A DNA stretch of 64,000 nucleotides from Hermatobates lingyangjiaoensis (lineage: Eukaryota; Arthropoda; Insecta; Hemiptera; Hermatobatidae). The notes beneath the pieces are model-generated. The model had not been told where the DNA came from. It saw nothing but the letters and a program-made list of their open reading frames with translations, and did not search any database. The position numbers and the translations under genes were made by a program. Of this stretch, positions 9,985 through 19,109 are shown piece by piece (position 1 is the first letter of the stretch; each line of letters opens with the position of its first letter). Location of the stretch: assembly GCA_026182355.1 (NCBI GenBank), contig JAPFBL010000958.1, positions 36,791 to 100,790 on the forward strand, in the 5' to 3' direction.

Positions 9985-10379
9985 CTCTAGCATGCAGTCG
10001 ATTTATACTGTAGTATATCTGTAGTATACTATAGTATAGTATAGCTACACTATAAAATTATACAATGCTGTTGGATCGCTACAATTCGTGACTGATACAC
10101 AATATGAAATTTAAAGTATTGTCAATATATGGAAAAAAAAAATAAACAATTTCAAACATTTCGCGGCACCCTTGCGAACCCACCGTTTGAAGACCCTTGT
10201 TCTAGTAAGCAGTTGATTTATACTGCAGTATATCTATAGTATACTATAGTACAGTATAGCTACATTATAAAAATATACAATACTGTTGTGGATACACAAT
10301 ATGAAATTTAAAGTATTTGTCAATATATGGAAAATTAAAAGAAAAACATGAAAATTGATTGTTTTTATTTATTTTTTAG

Positions 10380-10582
10380 GAAGGAAATGACACATTCAAC
10401 AAAGGAGTGCTAATGAACGCCGGCTTTATGACAGCACTACAACAGCCATTCCGACCTGGAGTCCTATACCATTGCTTTGTCTTTCACGATGTGGACCTTC
10501 TTCTAGAGGACGACAGAAACCTTTACACTTGTCCTCAACAGCCGCGGCACTTGAGTGTAGCTGTCAATGAGCTCGACTACAG
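10380..10582 (+). CDS. Beta-1,4-galactosyltransferase family, second visible exon
   Basis: The acceptor ..TTTATTTTTTAG precedes 10380 and the frame continues in phase 0 from the previous exon: EGNDTFNKGVLMNAGFMTAL, then FVFHDVDLLLEDDRNLYTCP and RHLSVAVNELDYR, ending TACAG before GT at 10583. The D-V-D motif (10488-10496) is the metal and UDP-sugar binding motif; F-N-x-x-x-x-x-N-x-G-F and the N-L-Y-x-C-P block are family signatures. A Leu stands where Pro is common (DVDLL-P). The 3' 71 bases of this exon plus donor are repeated four more times downstream. Confidence 0.93.
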
Positions 10583-10620
10583 GTATACACTCAGTCTACA
10601 CTATCATCATCATACTTATT

Positions 10621-10651
<31 letters not shown>

Positions 10652-11250
10652 ATATACTTAAAATGTAGTGTGACACATAGACAGAAACCTTTACACTTGT
10701 CCTCAACAGCCGCGGCACTTGAGTGTAGCTGTCAATGAGCTCGACTACAGGTATACACTCAGTCTACACTATCATCATCGTACTTATATATATATATGTA
10801 CTTAAAATGTAGTGTGACACATAGACAGAAACCTTTACACTTGTCCTCAACAGCCGCGGCACTTGAGTGTAGCTGTCAATGAGCTCGACTACAGGTATAC
10901 ACTCAGTCTACACTATCATCATCATATTATATATATATATATATATATATATGTACTTAAAATGTAGTGTGACACATAGACAGAAACCTTTACACTTGTC
11001 CTCAACAGCCGCGGCACTTGAGTGTAGCTGTCAATGAGCTCGACTACAGGTATACACTCAGTCTACACTATCATCATCGTACTTATATATATATATATAT
11101 ATATGTACTTAAAATGTAGTGTGACACATAGACAGAAACCTTTACACTTGTCCTCAACAGCCGCGGCACTTGAGTGTAGCTGTCAATGAGCTCGACTGCA
11201 GGTATACACTCAGTCTACACTATCATCATCATACTTATATATATATATAT
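10512..11250 (+). repeat. Five tandem copies of the exon 3' end plus splice donor
   Basis: Copies start at GACAGAAACC at 10512 (the real exon), 10680, 10824, 10979 and 11131, with units of 144-168 bp. Each extra copy holds the last 71 exon bases, the AG|GTATAC donor and intron sequence ending in a variable (TA)n tract and TACTTAAAATGTAGTGTGAC. The exon portions are essentially identical; copy five has TGCAGG instead of TACAGG. Extra copies lack the exon 5' half and have no clear polypyrimidine tract. Confidence 0.92.
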
Positions 11251-11254
11251 ATAT

Positions 11255-11530
11255 ATAGTTCAATATAGACAAAGAAACATAGAGAAATCAAAAGAACACA
11301 CTTACAGTCTCTAATTTTCGGTTTGAACCGTCTTCAGGAGAGATAAGAGAGGGAAACCAAGCGCACTGGTTCAGAGACGGTTGGAGACCAACCTAGTTGC
11401 TCCAAGCAACCAGTGTGCTTGGTTTCCCTCTCTTATCTCTCCTGAAGACGGTTCAAACAGAAAATTAGAGACTGTAAGTGTGTTCTTTTGATTTCTCTAT
11501 GTTTCCTTGTCTATATTGAACTATATATAT
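11255..11530. repeat. Inverted pair of PLE terminal repeat (TCTC/GAGA family)
   Basis: The arms, about 11262-11395 and 11399-11523, are reverse complements centred near 11397. They share GTTCAATATAGACAAAGAAA, CAGTCTCTAATTTTCGG and the hammerhead-like CTGAAGA...GAAAATTA core. (TA)n tracts lie on both sides. The left tract ends the exon-duplication array. Confidence 0.65.
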
Positions 11531-11532
11531 AT

Positions 11533-12070
11533 ATTTCGGTAGCAGACCTTCGTTTATGCATGTCTTGTTAAATTGTATGCCTATTTTTAATTTCACAACT
11601 TTTCTACTGAATCTCTCGATACACTTTCTCCATTTTTGTGGTTCAAGATAGATAGTACAAGATAGTACGCCCTCTGTAATTTGCACAAGGAACACTACAC
11701 TCGGTAACCATTGCCTGTGTATAACCTCTCCTTGTCATATAACCATTTCCAGTTATCACAAAAATTAGGGCGTTGAATGTAATATGTAGTGTTGATTTAA
11801 TTATAAATGTTTTAAAGTTATGTTTAGTTATGTATAGTTTAGTTAAGATTTTGTACAACTGTAATCCTTGATAATGGTCAGTGAGGGCCGAGACATGTCG
11901 GGCTATGTAAATAAAAACTTTGGTCAACTAATCTATCTTGTACCACAAAAATGGAGAAAGTGTATTAGAGAAATCGAGAGATTCAGTAGAAAAGTTGTGA
12001 AATTAAAAAAAGGCATACAATTTAACAAGACATGTATAAACGAAGGTCTGCTCCCGAAATATACGAATAT
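11533..12070. repeat. Inverted pair of Penelope-like ORF 5' fragments
   Basis: On the minus strand (about 11650-11530) and the plus strand (about 11936-12062) the same protein fragment is encoded: RFSRKVVKLKKGIQFNKTCI followed by NEGLLPKYTNI in the + copy. This resembles the PLE N-terminus. Both copies stop at (TA)n just after LLPKY. In the spacer (about 11863-11905) CTTGATAATGGTC...GGCCGAGACATGTC looks like a decayed hammerhead core with an ACATGT stem III. Confidence 0.5.
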
Positions 12071-12495
12071 ATATATGTATATATATATGTAGTTTTCTAT
12101 GGGTTGTCCGGGGAAAGGAATATGATTCGATGCGATGTTGACCAATGGGAGTAGAGTTACAGGTCCAAGCGTAAGGTCCCAGTTGCCCGCTGCTCAGCAA
12201 AAAGCCTTTGCGTTCTGCCAATAGGTATAGAGGTTGCACAGTCCCTCTGTGTTGAATGATGTTTGGCAGAAAACATTAGCCTCACTTTACAGTGAACTCC
12301 TGTTCCCTTTCTATTTTTGATTTTTGTGGTGGTTGGGTGTTGTTGTTGTTTACTATTTTCTGTTACGGATATTGCTGGATATTTAAATGATACTCTCGGT
12401 TGTTTACTGCGAAAAGCCGCCTTCATCTTCATGCCAACGGGGGTAGAGGTTGCACAGTCCCTCTTGATATAAGGACCAACGTCTGGGCCATTTCC

Positions 12496-12536
12496 TTGCC
12501 TGAAGATAACCAGAGAATGGTTGAAACATGTCGCAA
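12496..12536 (+). ncRNA. Hammerhead-ribozyme-like motif, copy 1 of tandem array
   Basis: Elements in order: TTGC (12496-12499), CTGAAGA (12500-12506), T, AACCA paired with TGGTT around GAGAA (12508-12522), GAA (12523-12525), self-complementary ACATGT (12526-12531), C (12532, predicted cleavage 3' of it), GCAA (12533-12536). TTGC/GCAA give a perfect 4-bp stem I and AACCA/TGGTT a perfect 5-bp stem II. All conserved core bases are present. Confidence 0.68.
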
Positions 12537-13130
12537 ATACCACCACCAGGTCAACAGTGCAGAACTTTTCATCACCTACCAGCCACCCATCAATAGCAGC
12601 AATAACATTCAGCTGAAGAAAAAACATGAACATAAGAAACCGAAGAGAACAATATACAAAACCTACAACTTGAAGATGTTTCTACGAGAAGAAGTTGGAT
12701 TCCAGTGTCAACATCTCTTAATAATCAAGAGGGACTGTGCAACCTCTACCCCGTTGGCATGAAGATGAAGGCGGCTTTTCGCAGTAAACAACCGAGAGTA
12801 TCATTTAAATATCCAGCAATATCCGTAACAGAAAATAGTAAACAACAACAACACCCAACCACCACAAAAATCAAAAATAGAAAGGGAACAGGAGTTCACT
12901 GTAAAGTGAGGCTAATGTTTTCTGCCAAACATCATTCAACACAGAGGGACTGTGCAACCTCTATACCTATTGGCAGAACGCAAAGGCTTTTTGCTGAGCA
13001 GCGGGCAACTGGGACCTTACGCTTGGACCTGTAACTCTACTCCCATTGGTCAACATCGCATCGAATCATATTCCTTTCCCCGGACAACCATAGAAAACTG
13101 TATATAAGGACCAACGTCTGGGCCATTTCC

Positions 13131-13171
13131 TTGCCTGAAGATAACCAGAGAATGGTTGAAACATGTCGCAA
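13131..13171 (+). ncRNA. Hammerhead-ribozyme-like motif, copy 2 of tandem array
   Basis: Identical to the motif at 12496-12536 and exactly 635 bp downstream. Predicted cleavage after 13167. Cleavage at both copies would release a 635-nt monomer RNA. The palindromic ACATGT suggests a stem III too small to be stable alone, as in PLE-type ribozymes thought to act as dimers. Confidence 0.68.
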
Positions 13172-13704
13172 ATACCACCACCAGGTCAACAGTGCAGAAC
13201 TTTTCATCACCTACCAGCCACCCATCAATAGCAGCAATAACATTCAACTGAAGAAAAAACATGAACATAAGAAACCGAAGAGAACAATATACAAAACCTA
13301 CAACTTGAAGATGTTTCTACGAGAAGAAGTTGGATTCCAGTGTCAACATCTCTTAATAATCAAGAGGGACTGTGCAACCTCTACCCCCGTTGGCATGAAG
13401 ATGAAGGCGGCTTTTCGCAGTAAACAACCGAGAGTATCATTTAAATATCCAGCAATATCCGTAACAGAAAATAGTAAACAACAACAACACCCAACCACCA
13501 CAAAAATCAAAAATAGAAAGGGAACAGGAGTTCACTGTAAAGTGAGGCTAATGTTTTCTGCCAAACATCATTCAACACAGAGGGAATGTGCAACCTCTAT
13601 ACCTATTGGCAGAACGCAAAGGCTTTTTGCTGAGCAGCGGGCAACTGGGACCTTACGCTTGGACCTGTAACTCTACTCCCATTGGTCAACATCGCATCGA
13701 ATAT

Positions 13705-14150
13705 ATATATGTATATATATCAGTCGTTGTCTGCCTGCGGAGCGACTCGTTTCTATCTTCCTGATTACAAGGACATCGAAATATAGTAGTGAGTTTCTGT
13801 TTCATTTCTGTGTGTTCTTTGTGTCAATATAGTTTATATATATATAACAGTTTAAAATTGATTATAGGTAGCACACAAAGTAAAGAAACACACTTACAAA
13901 CTCAAATTTTCGGGCAATCCGTCTTCAGGAGGAAAAAGAAAGGGAGACCAAGCACGTCGTAGTCGCAACGGCTAGTAACCCAGTGGGTAACAGCTAGTAA
14001 CCCAGCCGTTGCGTCTACAACGTGCTTGGTCTCCCTTTTTCTTTTCTCCTGAAGACGGATTGCCCGAAAATTTGAGTTTGTAAGTGTGTTTCTTTACTTT
14101 GTGTGCTACCTATCTTCAATTTTGAACTGTTATTGTGTCCAGTTTGGATC
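13705..14150. repeat. PLE-type fragments and an inverted pair
   Basis: The part at 13720-13800 is a decayed terminal-repeat fragment (CTGATTACAAGGACATCGAAATAT). Arms at about 13850-13945 and 14030-14135 are reverse complements of the family also at 2930-3090, sharing ACTTACAAACTCAAATTTTC and CGTCTTCAGGAG. The core is CTGAAGA, GG/CC hairpin, GAA, AATT, T, with CTC/GAG as stem I. Confidence 0.6.
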
Positions 14151-14241
14151 GTCTTTCCGTTTATCAAGTATATATAAAGATTTCACATAAACACGTGAAA
14201 TAACAATGAATGATCAAACCACAAATGAAATGGGAAAACAA

Positions 14242-14284
14242 GACTAAGATCTTCCAATCGTAACAAGCGGTCTTCTTCAGAGTC
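14242..14284 (-). ncRNA. Hammerhead-like motif (GACT/AGTC family)
   Basis: Minus strand: GACT, CTGAAGA, a stem-loop containing ACCGCTTGTTACGAT, then GGAAGATCTT and AGTC. Stem I GACT/AGTC and the AGATCT stem III are intact; stem II has one mismatch (CGAT for CGGT). Confidence 0.5.
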
Positions 14285-14654
14285 AAAAACCCAACTTTTT
14301 CCTTTCTTCGTCCCTGTAGTGAAAAATTTTCTAGCTTGACAAAGGCCCATAAATTAAAACTAAAATTAAAATTATTAAATAATTGTTTAAATGAAACAGT
14401 TATACCTAAATCTATTATTCCTAAATGTTTGCTAAATATTTGTGAAGGCCCTATTGATAATTTTCATTCACTGTTGCTAAAAAACATTTATTTGTGCTCG
14501 GAGTGATGTGAAATTAGCCTTCGGTGATTCGGTGCGTAACAAAAGTCATCTTAATCAGCTCATCCCTTCCGATTGGAGGAAAGTAGTATTTGATTATATT
14601 TATTGGCAACTTAGAAGGGTATGTAAAACTTTTTCTAAAGTCAGTTGGGTTTTT

Positions 14655-14697
14655 GACTCTGACGAAGACCGCTTGTTACGGTTGAAAGATCTTAGTC
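14655..14697 (+). ncRNA. Hammerhead-like motif (GACT/AGTC family)
   Basis: GACT (14655-14658), CTGACGA, ACCG paired with CGGT, GAA, self-complementary AGATCT, T (14693) and AGTC (14694-14697). Stem I is a perfect 4 bp. Same-family motifs with complete stem I are at 15803-15845 and 27128-27170 on + and 15577-15619 and 31651-31693 on -. Confidence 0.6.
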
Positions 14698-14852
14698 TTG
14701 TTTTCCCATTTCTTATTGTGGTTTGATCATTGATATATATATATAAAGCCCAATATAGATAGAGGAACATAATTGTTTTGATTCCAGATTTCTTTGATAA
14801 GTTAACAGCCGTTACAAGTTTGTCAATGTTGTGTCATGTGTTTTGGGTTCAG

Positions 14853-14975
14853 ACTGCCCTATCGGGAGCTGGTTGGCGGTGTGTTTGCTATCAGAACAGA
14901 CCACTTCCTCAGGGTCAATGGCTACTCTAACCTGTACTGGGGGTGGGGAGGCGAAGATGATGACATGGGCTACAG
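14853..14975 (+). CDS. Beta-1,4-galactosyltransferase family, third visible exon
   Basis: The acceptor TTTTGGGTTCAG lies before 14853; the AG left by the previous exon plus A completes an Arg codon. The frame reads LPYRELVGGVFAIRTDHFLR, then VNGYSNLYWGWGGEDDDMGY and a split Arg, with the GT donor at 14976. WGWGGEDDD is the strongest signature of the family: it lines the acceptor-sugar site and contains the proposed catalytic acid. GGV-F-A and F-x-x-V-N-G-x-S-N are also conserved. The exact WGWGGEDDD favours the beta4GalT1-6 / beta4GalNAcT branch over xylosylprotein galactosyltransferase 7 (WGWGREDD). Confidence 0.94.
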
Positions 14976-15074
14976 GTGACTCACTCTTATAATACATTAA
15001 TACATTTTGTTGTGATTATTCATGTGTTTAGAGTTAGTTGGTTAGAGATCTGTGGATCAAACTCCCGCCTTTTT

Positions 15075-15500
15075 CTGTATTCTTTATCTTGATTTTTTGG
15101 TGTATCCTGGTTTTTTGCTTATAGGGCATCCTGCTTTTACATGTATATCGTATCATGGATTTTCATGTATCGTGTATCTTGGCTTTTCGAATATCGTGTG
15201 TCCTGGCTTTTCGTATAATGTGTATATCCCAGTTTTTTGTGCATTGTGTATCCTGGTTTTTTGGGTATCGTGTATCCTTGTTTTTCCTATATCGTGTATA
15301 TCCCAGTTTTTTGTTCATTGTGTATCCCGGTTTTTTTGGGTTCTTATATCCTGGCTTTTCGAATATCGTGTGTTCTGATTTTTTAGGAATCGTGTATCCT
15401 TGATTTTAGTATATCGTGTATCCCTCTTTTTTGTATATTGTATATTCTGGTTTTTTGTGTATTGTGTAATCTGGTTTATTGTGTAAATCAACAATATTAT
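15075..15500 (+). repeat. Degenerate minisatellite
   Basis: Repeated (C/T)GTGTATCCTGGTTTTT-like units of about 24-36 bp, roughly 15 copies with drift (TTTTTGGGTATCGTGTATCC). Overlapping open frames of Phe/Ser/Cys composition arise from the repeat and are not genes. Confidence 0.75.
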
Positions 15501-15539
15501 ACTTTTCATGTATCCTGGAATTTTGTATTTCCTGTAACA

Positions 15540-15645
15540 TTCAATGATCAAACCACAATAAGAAATGGGATAACAAGACTAAGATCTTTCAAGCGTAATA
15601 AGCGGTCTTCGTCAGAGTCAAAAACCCAACTTGGTTTGATGTTCG

Positions 15646-15707
<62 letters not shown>

Positions 15708-15910
15708 GTATATAGTTAATATATATTATTGTATATTGTATATAGTTAAGTGTAATCGTAAATCGTTAATATCGTGTATATTAAGATGTCAGTTGGGTTT
15801 TTGACTCTGACGAAGACCGCTTGTTACGGTTGAAAGATCTTAGTCTTGTTTTCCCTTTTCTTATTGTGGTTTGATCATTGATTGTTATTTCACGTGTTTA
15901 TGTGAAAGCT
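15540..15910. repeat. Inverted pair (GACT/AGTC family) around (TA)n
   Basis: The left arm, about 15543-15632 (minus), has a hammerhead-like motif at 15577-15619; the right arm, about 15788-15908 (plus), has one at 15803-15845. The spacer is (TA)n plus TATAGTTAA-type sequence. The arms share TGATCAAACCACAATAAG and CAAGACTAAGATCTTTCAA. Confidence 0.65.
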
Positions 15911-16136
15911 TTTTTTCCTGTAACATAAATAAAATAAAAGTATTAAAAAAAAATTAAAAAAGAAAACTAATTAATATAGTTATTGTAAAAACCACTAAAA
16001 TGATAGAAGAAAGAAAGAGAATGTATATACAAAGCGTCTTACTGTATTCGCGAGGGTTGCATTCCTTCACATTCCGCGAATTCCAAAAATTCACTAATAT
16101 TGATTACGTGTTGAAGCAGTTATTCAAGGTATTATA

Positions 16137-16395
16137 TGAGCCGCTTATTTTGAAAGTGGCCTAATTCCATTTATGTTAAAATCGAGATATTTAAGGGTTT
16201 GCGTTTTACAAAATTTAAAAATATTGTCATTTTATTTATCAACTAATTTTTGTTATAAAAAAACTTAGTAATTTTAAATAAATTTTGTACAATTTGCTGC
16301 AAAAGGTAAAGATAACGTAAAAATGTAATTATTTAAATAGCTAGCTAAATTTTTTTGGAAAATGGAATTAGGCCACTTTCAAAATAAACGGCTCA
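16137..16395. mobile_element. 259-bp MITE with TA target duplication
   Basis: Termini TGAGCCGCTTATTTTGAAAG and its near complement CTTTCAAAATAAACGGCTCA are flanked by TA on both sides. The inverted repeats extend about 35 bp (GTGGCCTAATTCCAT / ATGGAATTAGGCCAC). TA flanks suggest Tc1/mariner-type mobilisation. No coding sequence. Confidence 0.8.
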
Positions 16396-16504
16396 TATGG
16401 GAGTTCGTTCTTATCAAACCCCTTCTAAAGGCATTCTTATTCATTAATACAGTATTAATATAATAATGGTTTGGATTAAAAACAAATTAATGTAGTAATT
16501 AATG

Positions 16505-16692
16505 TAGGTTAGGTACATAGAAAGTCAAAACAGGTGAAAGTTTCTGAGAAAGTTTCTTCTCAGGGGAACGACGTTCTGCTCAGATTTTTTTTTCACCTCA
16601 CGCTTGAATAAATCGAGAGTCAAAATAGGTATCGAATCCAAAATCTACCAATCCAGAGACAAGCACGCAAACCACTGGGCTACTCTGGTTCT
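16505..16692 (-). mobile_element. tRNA-derived SINE fragment
   Basis: On the minus strand, AGAGTAGCCCAGTGGTTTGC resembles a tRNA A box, and about 40 nt later GGATTCGATACC resembles a B box. These are internal RNA polymerase III promoter elements. Head-only relatives (GTAGC(T/C)CAGTGG...GCGTGCTCGCC) lie at about 20860-20895 and 21245-21280 on the minus strand. Confidence 0.6.
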
Positions 16693-16734
16693 TATTACAA
16701 TGCTTTACTGCTTGATTTACAAGTACTATTGTTA

Positions 16735-17135
16735 ACAGATTTAATAATATACCGACCGTTTGATAGAATAGGTGTGTTCTCTAATAGGGGTTCGGTCAAT
16801 TTCAATTTTCCAGGATAAAAAATTAAACTCTCGTTGCCAACGTTTCGGTTTTATTTAAAACCTTTTTCATAGGCAGAAGTAAGAATTATTTAACTAAGAA
16901 AATGAAATTTACATTGTTGTTCTTTTAAATAATGTAAATTTCATTTTCTTAGTTAAAGAATTCTTACTTCTGCCTATGAAAAAGGTTTTAAATAAAACCG
17001 AAACGTTGGCAACGAGAGTTTAATTTTTTATCCTGGAAAATTGACCGCGAACCCCGATTAGAGAACACACCTATATATATATATATATTATATATATATA
17101 TATATATACTTATTCGATGAAAATACGATCCAAAA
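16735..17135. repeat. Inverted pair, GAAACGTTGGCAACGAGAG family
   Basis: Arms at about 16745-16885 and 16945-17075 are reverse complements around the spacer TAAATTTCATTTTCTTAG. The outer ends read AGGTGTGTTCTCTAAT / ATTAGAGAACACACCT, followed on the right by a (TA)n tract. Confidence 0.65.
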
Positions 17136-17139
17136 AGGA

Positions 17140-17520
17140 CAAATACAGTTCAATGTAGATACGATCCAAAATGGACATATACAGTTCAATGTACATAAAG
17201 AAACATAGAGAAATTAAAAGCACACACTTACGGTCTCTAATTTTCGGTTTGAATCGTCTTCAGGAGATATAAGAGAGGGAAACCAAGCGCACTGGTACAG
17301 AGACGGTTGGAGACCAACGTTGGAGACGGCCTCCAACCCAGTCCCCAACCGTCTCTGTACCAGTGCGCTTGGTTTCCCTCTGTTATCTCTCCTGAAGACG
17401 GTTCAACCGAAAATTAGAGACTGTAAGTGTGTGTTTTTAATTTTTCTATGTTTCTTTATCCACATTGAACTGTATTTGTCCTTTTCGGATCGTATTTTCA
17501 TCGAAAAAGTATATATATAT
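17140..17520. repeat. Inverted pair of PLE terminal repeat (TCTC/GAGA family)
   Basis: Arms at about 17180-17315 and 17345-17500 are reverse complements, sharing AAACCAAGCGCACTGGTACA and TCTCTAATTTTCGG. Hammerhead-like cores lie in both arms; the right has CTGAAGACGGTTCAACCGAAAA, shortened by one A in the loop. Confidence 0.6.
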
Positions 17521-17559
17521 ATGTACATCTGAATGACATATATTTCATTAAGTTTTAAA

Positions 17560-18040
17560 AATCAAATCAGCTAAATGCTTTCCATTATTGTTAACATACT
17601 GTTGAGACGTTCATGAAAATTATTGATAACTCTATGGGTCATTTCATGTGGAATGACTGTTATTTTTAAACGTATTGCACGTTTTAACTTCTCAATAGAT
17701 CGAAGCCGATGACTAAATACATTTGATTTTAAGTTTTTGAGCTAAACATTTCGGAGATTGTTGAATGGAGGTGTTTACCGTATCGATATTTTCCGGAATT
17801 CTGATGGACCTTGGGCAACCTGGTGAATTTTCTTTTTTAATGTTGATCCACTTATTGTAAAGTTTGCAATCCATAATAAAATTGTTTTTTACGAGTGTGT
17901 GGGAGGATCATGTCTTTTGAGCTTGAAGTGTAAACGGAAAGCTCTTTGTGTTGCTGGTTATCTATTCATTGCTTATGAAAAATGTTTCAACAATGAATGC
18001 GCGATGCTTGCCGTTCCAGTTCATAAAGCTATTCTGAAAA
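17560..18040 (-). pseudogene. Decayed mariner-lineage transposase
   Basis: Minus-strand frames, broken by stops and shifts, yield in order MNWNGKHRAFIVETFFISNE, GCPRSIRIPENIDTVNTSIQ and ITVIPHEMTHRVINNFHERL. These match the helix-turn-helix start, the linker and the C-terminal end of the same arthropod transposase lineage as the elements at 988-1568 and 24479-25437. It is not functional. No terminal repeats were found. Confidence 0.6.
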
Positions 18041-18204
18041 AAAAATAAAAAAAAAAGCTTATCAAATATATAAATATATTTTAGGCATAAATAAAATTAA
18101 ATGGCATGATTATGGACATTCTTAAAATGAAAGTTTTTTTTTCAAATGATATATCATGTTTGACTTTTCTTAAGCCTAAAAATGTGTCAGATCATTTGGG
18201 ACTA

Positions 18205-18862
18205 AGGTTTATATAAAAACCGACATTTTAGAAAACCGGTTTTGGAATAGTCATTTTTCCAGAAAACCGCGGTTTTAACCGGTTTCGAATTTTTATAAAA
18301 AAAAAACAATTTTTTTTTGCTCGAATATTCGGTAATTCGAACAAAAAATTTTAACAGAAAATTTAGAGTGATTAAAAGCAGTTTTTGACTGAAATTAATT
18401 AGTGTTCAATTTTATTGATAGTAAAACTTTTTTTATGCAATTTAGTAGAACAAAGAAATAATAGTTGACCAGGATTAAATAACTTTAAATATTCGTTCTT
18501 TATGCATAATTTTCACATATAAGGATGTAAGTATTTTTATAATAGTGAAACGAATTATTCAGCAAAGGGTTCGAATAAATAAAAACAATATATTTTCATA
18601 TTTTTATAATAACCATATTATATTTATAATAACTATATTATTAAATCGGACGGATATGATTCCAAGAACCAAACCGCTTGCAACAGTGTTTTCATCAATC
18701 TGGTACATTTGGCTACATTTGTCATTTTCAAATTTTTTTTTTAAGTCTTATTCATACATTGAAAACCGATATTTTCTACTAAAAAAAACCGGTTTTCGAA
18801 TTTCATAATTTTCTCCAAAAAAAAAAAAACGGTTTTTAAAAACCGACAAACCCTATTTTGGA
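18205..18862. mobile_element. MITE-like element ending next to a splice acceptor
   Basis: The ends carry inverted blocks rich in AACCGGTTTTC, TAAAAACCGAC and AAGGTTTATATAAAAACC versus GGTTTTTAAAAACCGACAAA / CCCTATTTTGG. The interior is AT-rich. The right end stops about 30-40 bp before the acceptor of the exon at 18895. Exact ends and target duplication were not resolved. Confidence 0.5.
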
Positions 18863-18894
18863 CCACCCGTTATAACTTGATTGTTGTGTTTCAG

Positions 18895-19069
18895 AGTGGA
18901 GCATGTGCTTTATTCAATATCAAGGCCTCCGGAATGGATTGCCCGCTATACAATGATCAAACATGAAAAGCGAAGACCTTTGGCCTGGAAGGTCAGAGCT
19001 AAGTTGACAAGAACATGGAAACGATATAAATTCGATGGGCTTAATACATTAACTTACAAACTACTTCAG
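18895..19069 (+). CDS. Beta-1,4-galactosyltransferase family, fourth visible exon
   Basis: The acceptor TTGTGTTTCAG precedes 18895, whose A completes an Arg codon with the AG from the preceding exon. The frame reads VEHVLYSISRPPEWIARYTM, then IKHEKRRPLAWKVRAKLTRT and DGLNTLTYKLLQ before GT at 19070 (phase 0). R-P-x-x-x-I-A-R-Y-x-M-I-K-H and the DGLNTL-Y block are conserved C-terminal features; the His is in the metal and substrate site of this family. The family's usual N-x-x-R spacing before the DGL motif is less clear here. Confidence 0.92.
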
Positions 19070-19109
19070 GTACTATATCAAAACATTTTATCTTTATATA
19101 TATATAAAT

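Larger units (their letters stand above)
12091..13703 (+). mobile_element. Tandem 635-bp repeat with hammerhead motifs (retrozyme-like)
   Basis: The order is A' (12091-12463, inverted), B (about 12465-12735), A (about 12735-13102), B (about 13103-13370), A (about 13371-13702). B-to-B and A-to-A offsets are both about 635 bp and the copies are nearly identical. B carries the hammerhead-like motif. A repeating frame encodes KQPRVSFKYPAISVTENSKQ, but the frame is not related to anything I recognise. Tandem monomers bounded by type I hammerheads with tiny stem III match the description of animal retrozymes, non-autonomous elements related to PLEs. (TA)n-like tracts bound the block. Confidence 0.55.
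14170..14740. repeat. Inverted pair (GACT/AGTC family) enclosing a PLE ORF fragment
   Basis: The left arm (14177-14290, minus) and right arm (14645-14738, plus) each carry a hammerhead-like motif. Between them, frames such as LLNNCLNETVIPKSIIPKCL (about 14365-14425) resemble the N-terminal segment of a Penelope-like ORF. The structure is a PLE fragment between head-to-head terminal repeats, ending in a (TA)n tract. Confidence 0.5.

Noticed and set aside
12157..13670. Repeated 100-179 codon frames as a protein gene
   Set aside because: They occur on both strands of an inverted and tandem repeat, cross the hammerhead motif, and contain no known domain; I treat them as incidental.
15052..15551. 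Overlapping frames on both strands (Phe/Cys/Ser-rich and Thr/Asn/Lys-rich)
   Set aside because: They follow a degenerate minisatellite and have repetitive composition.
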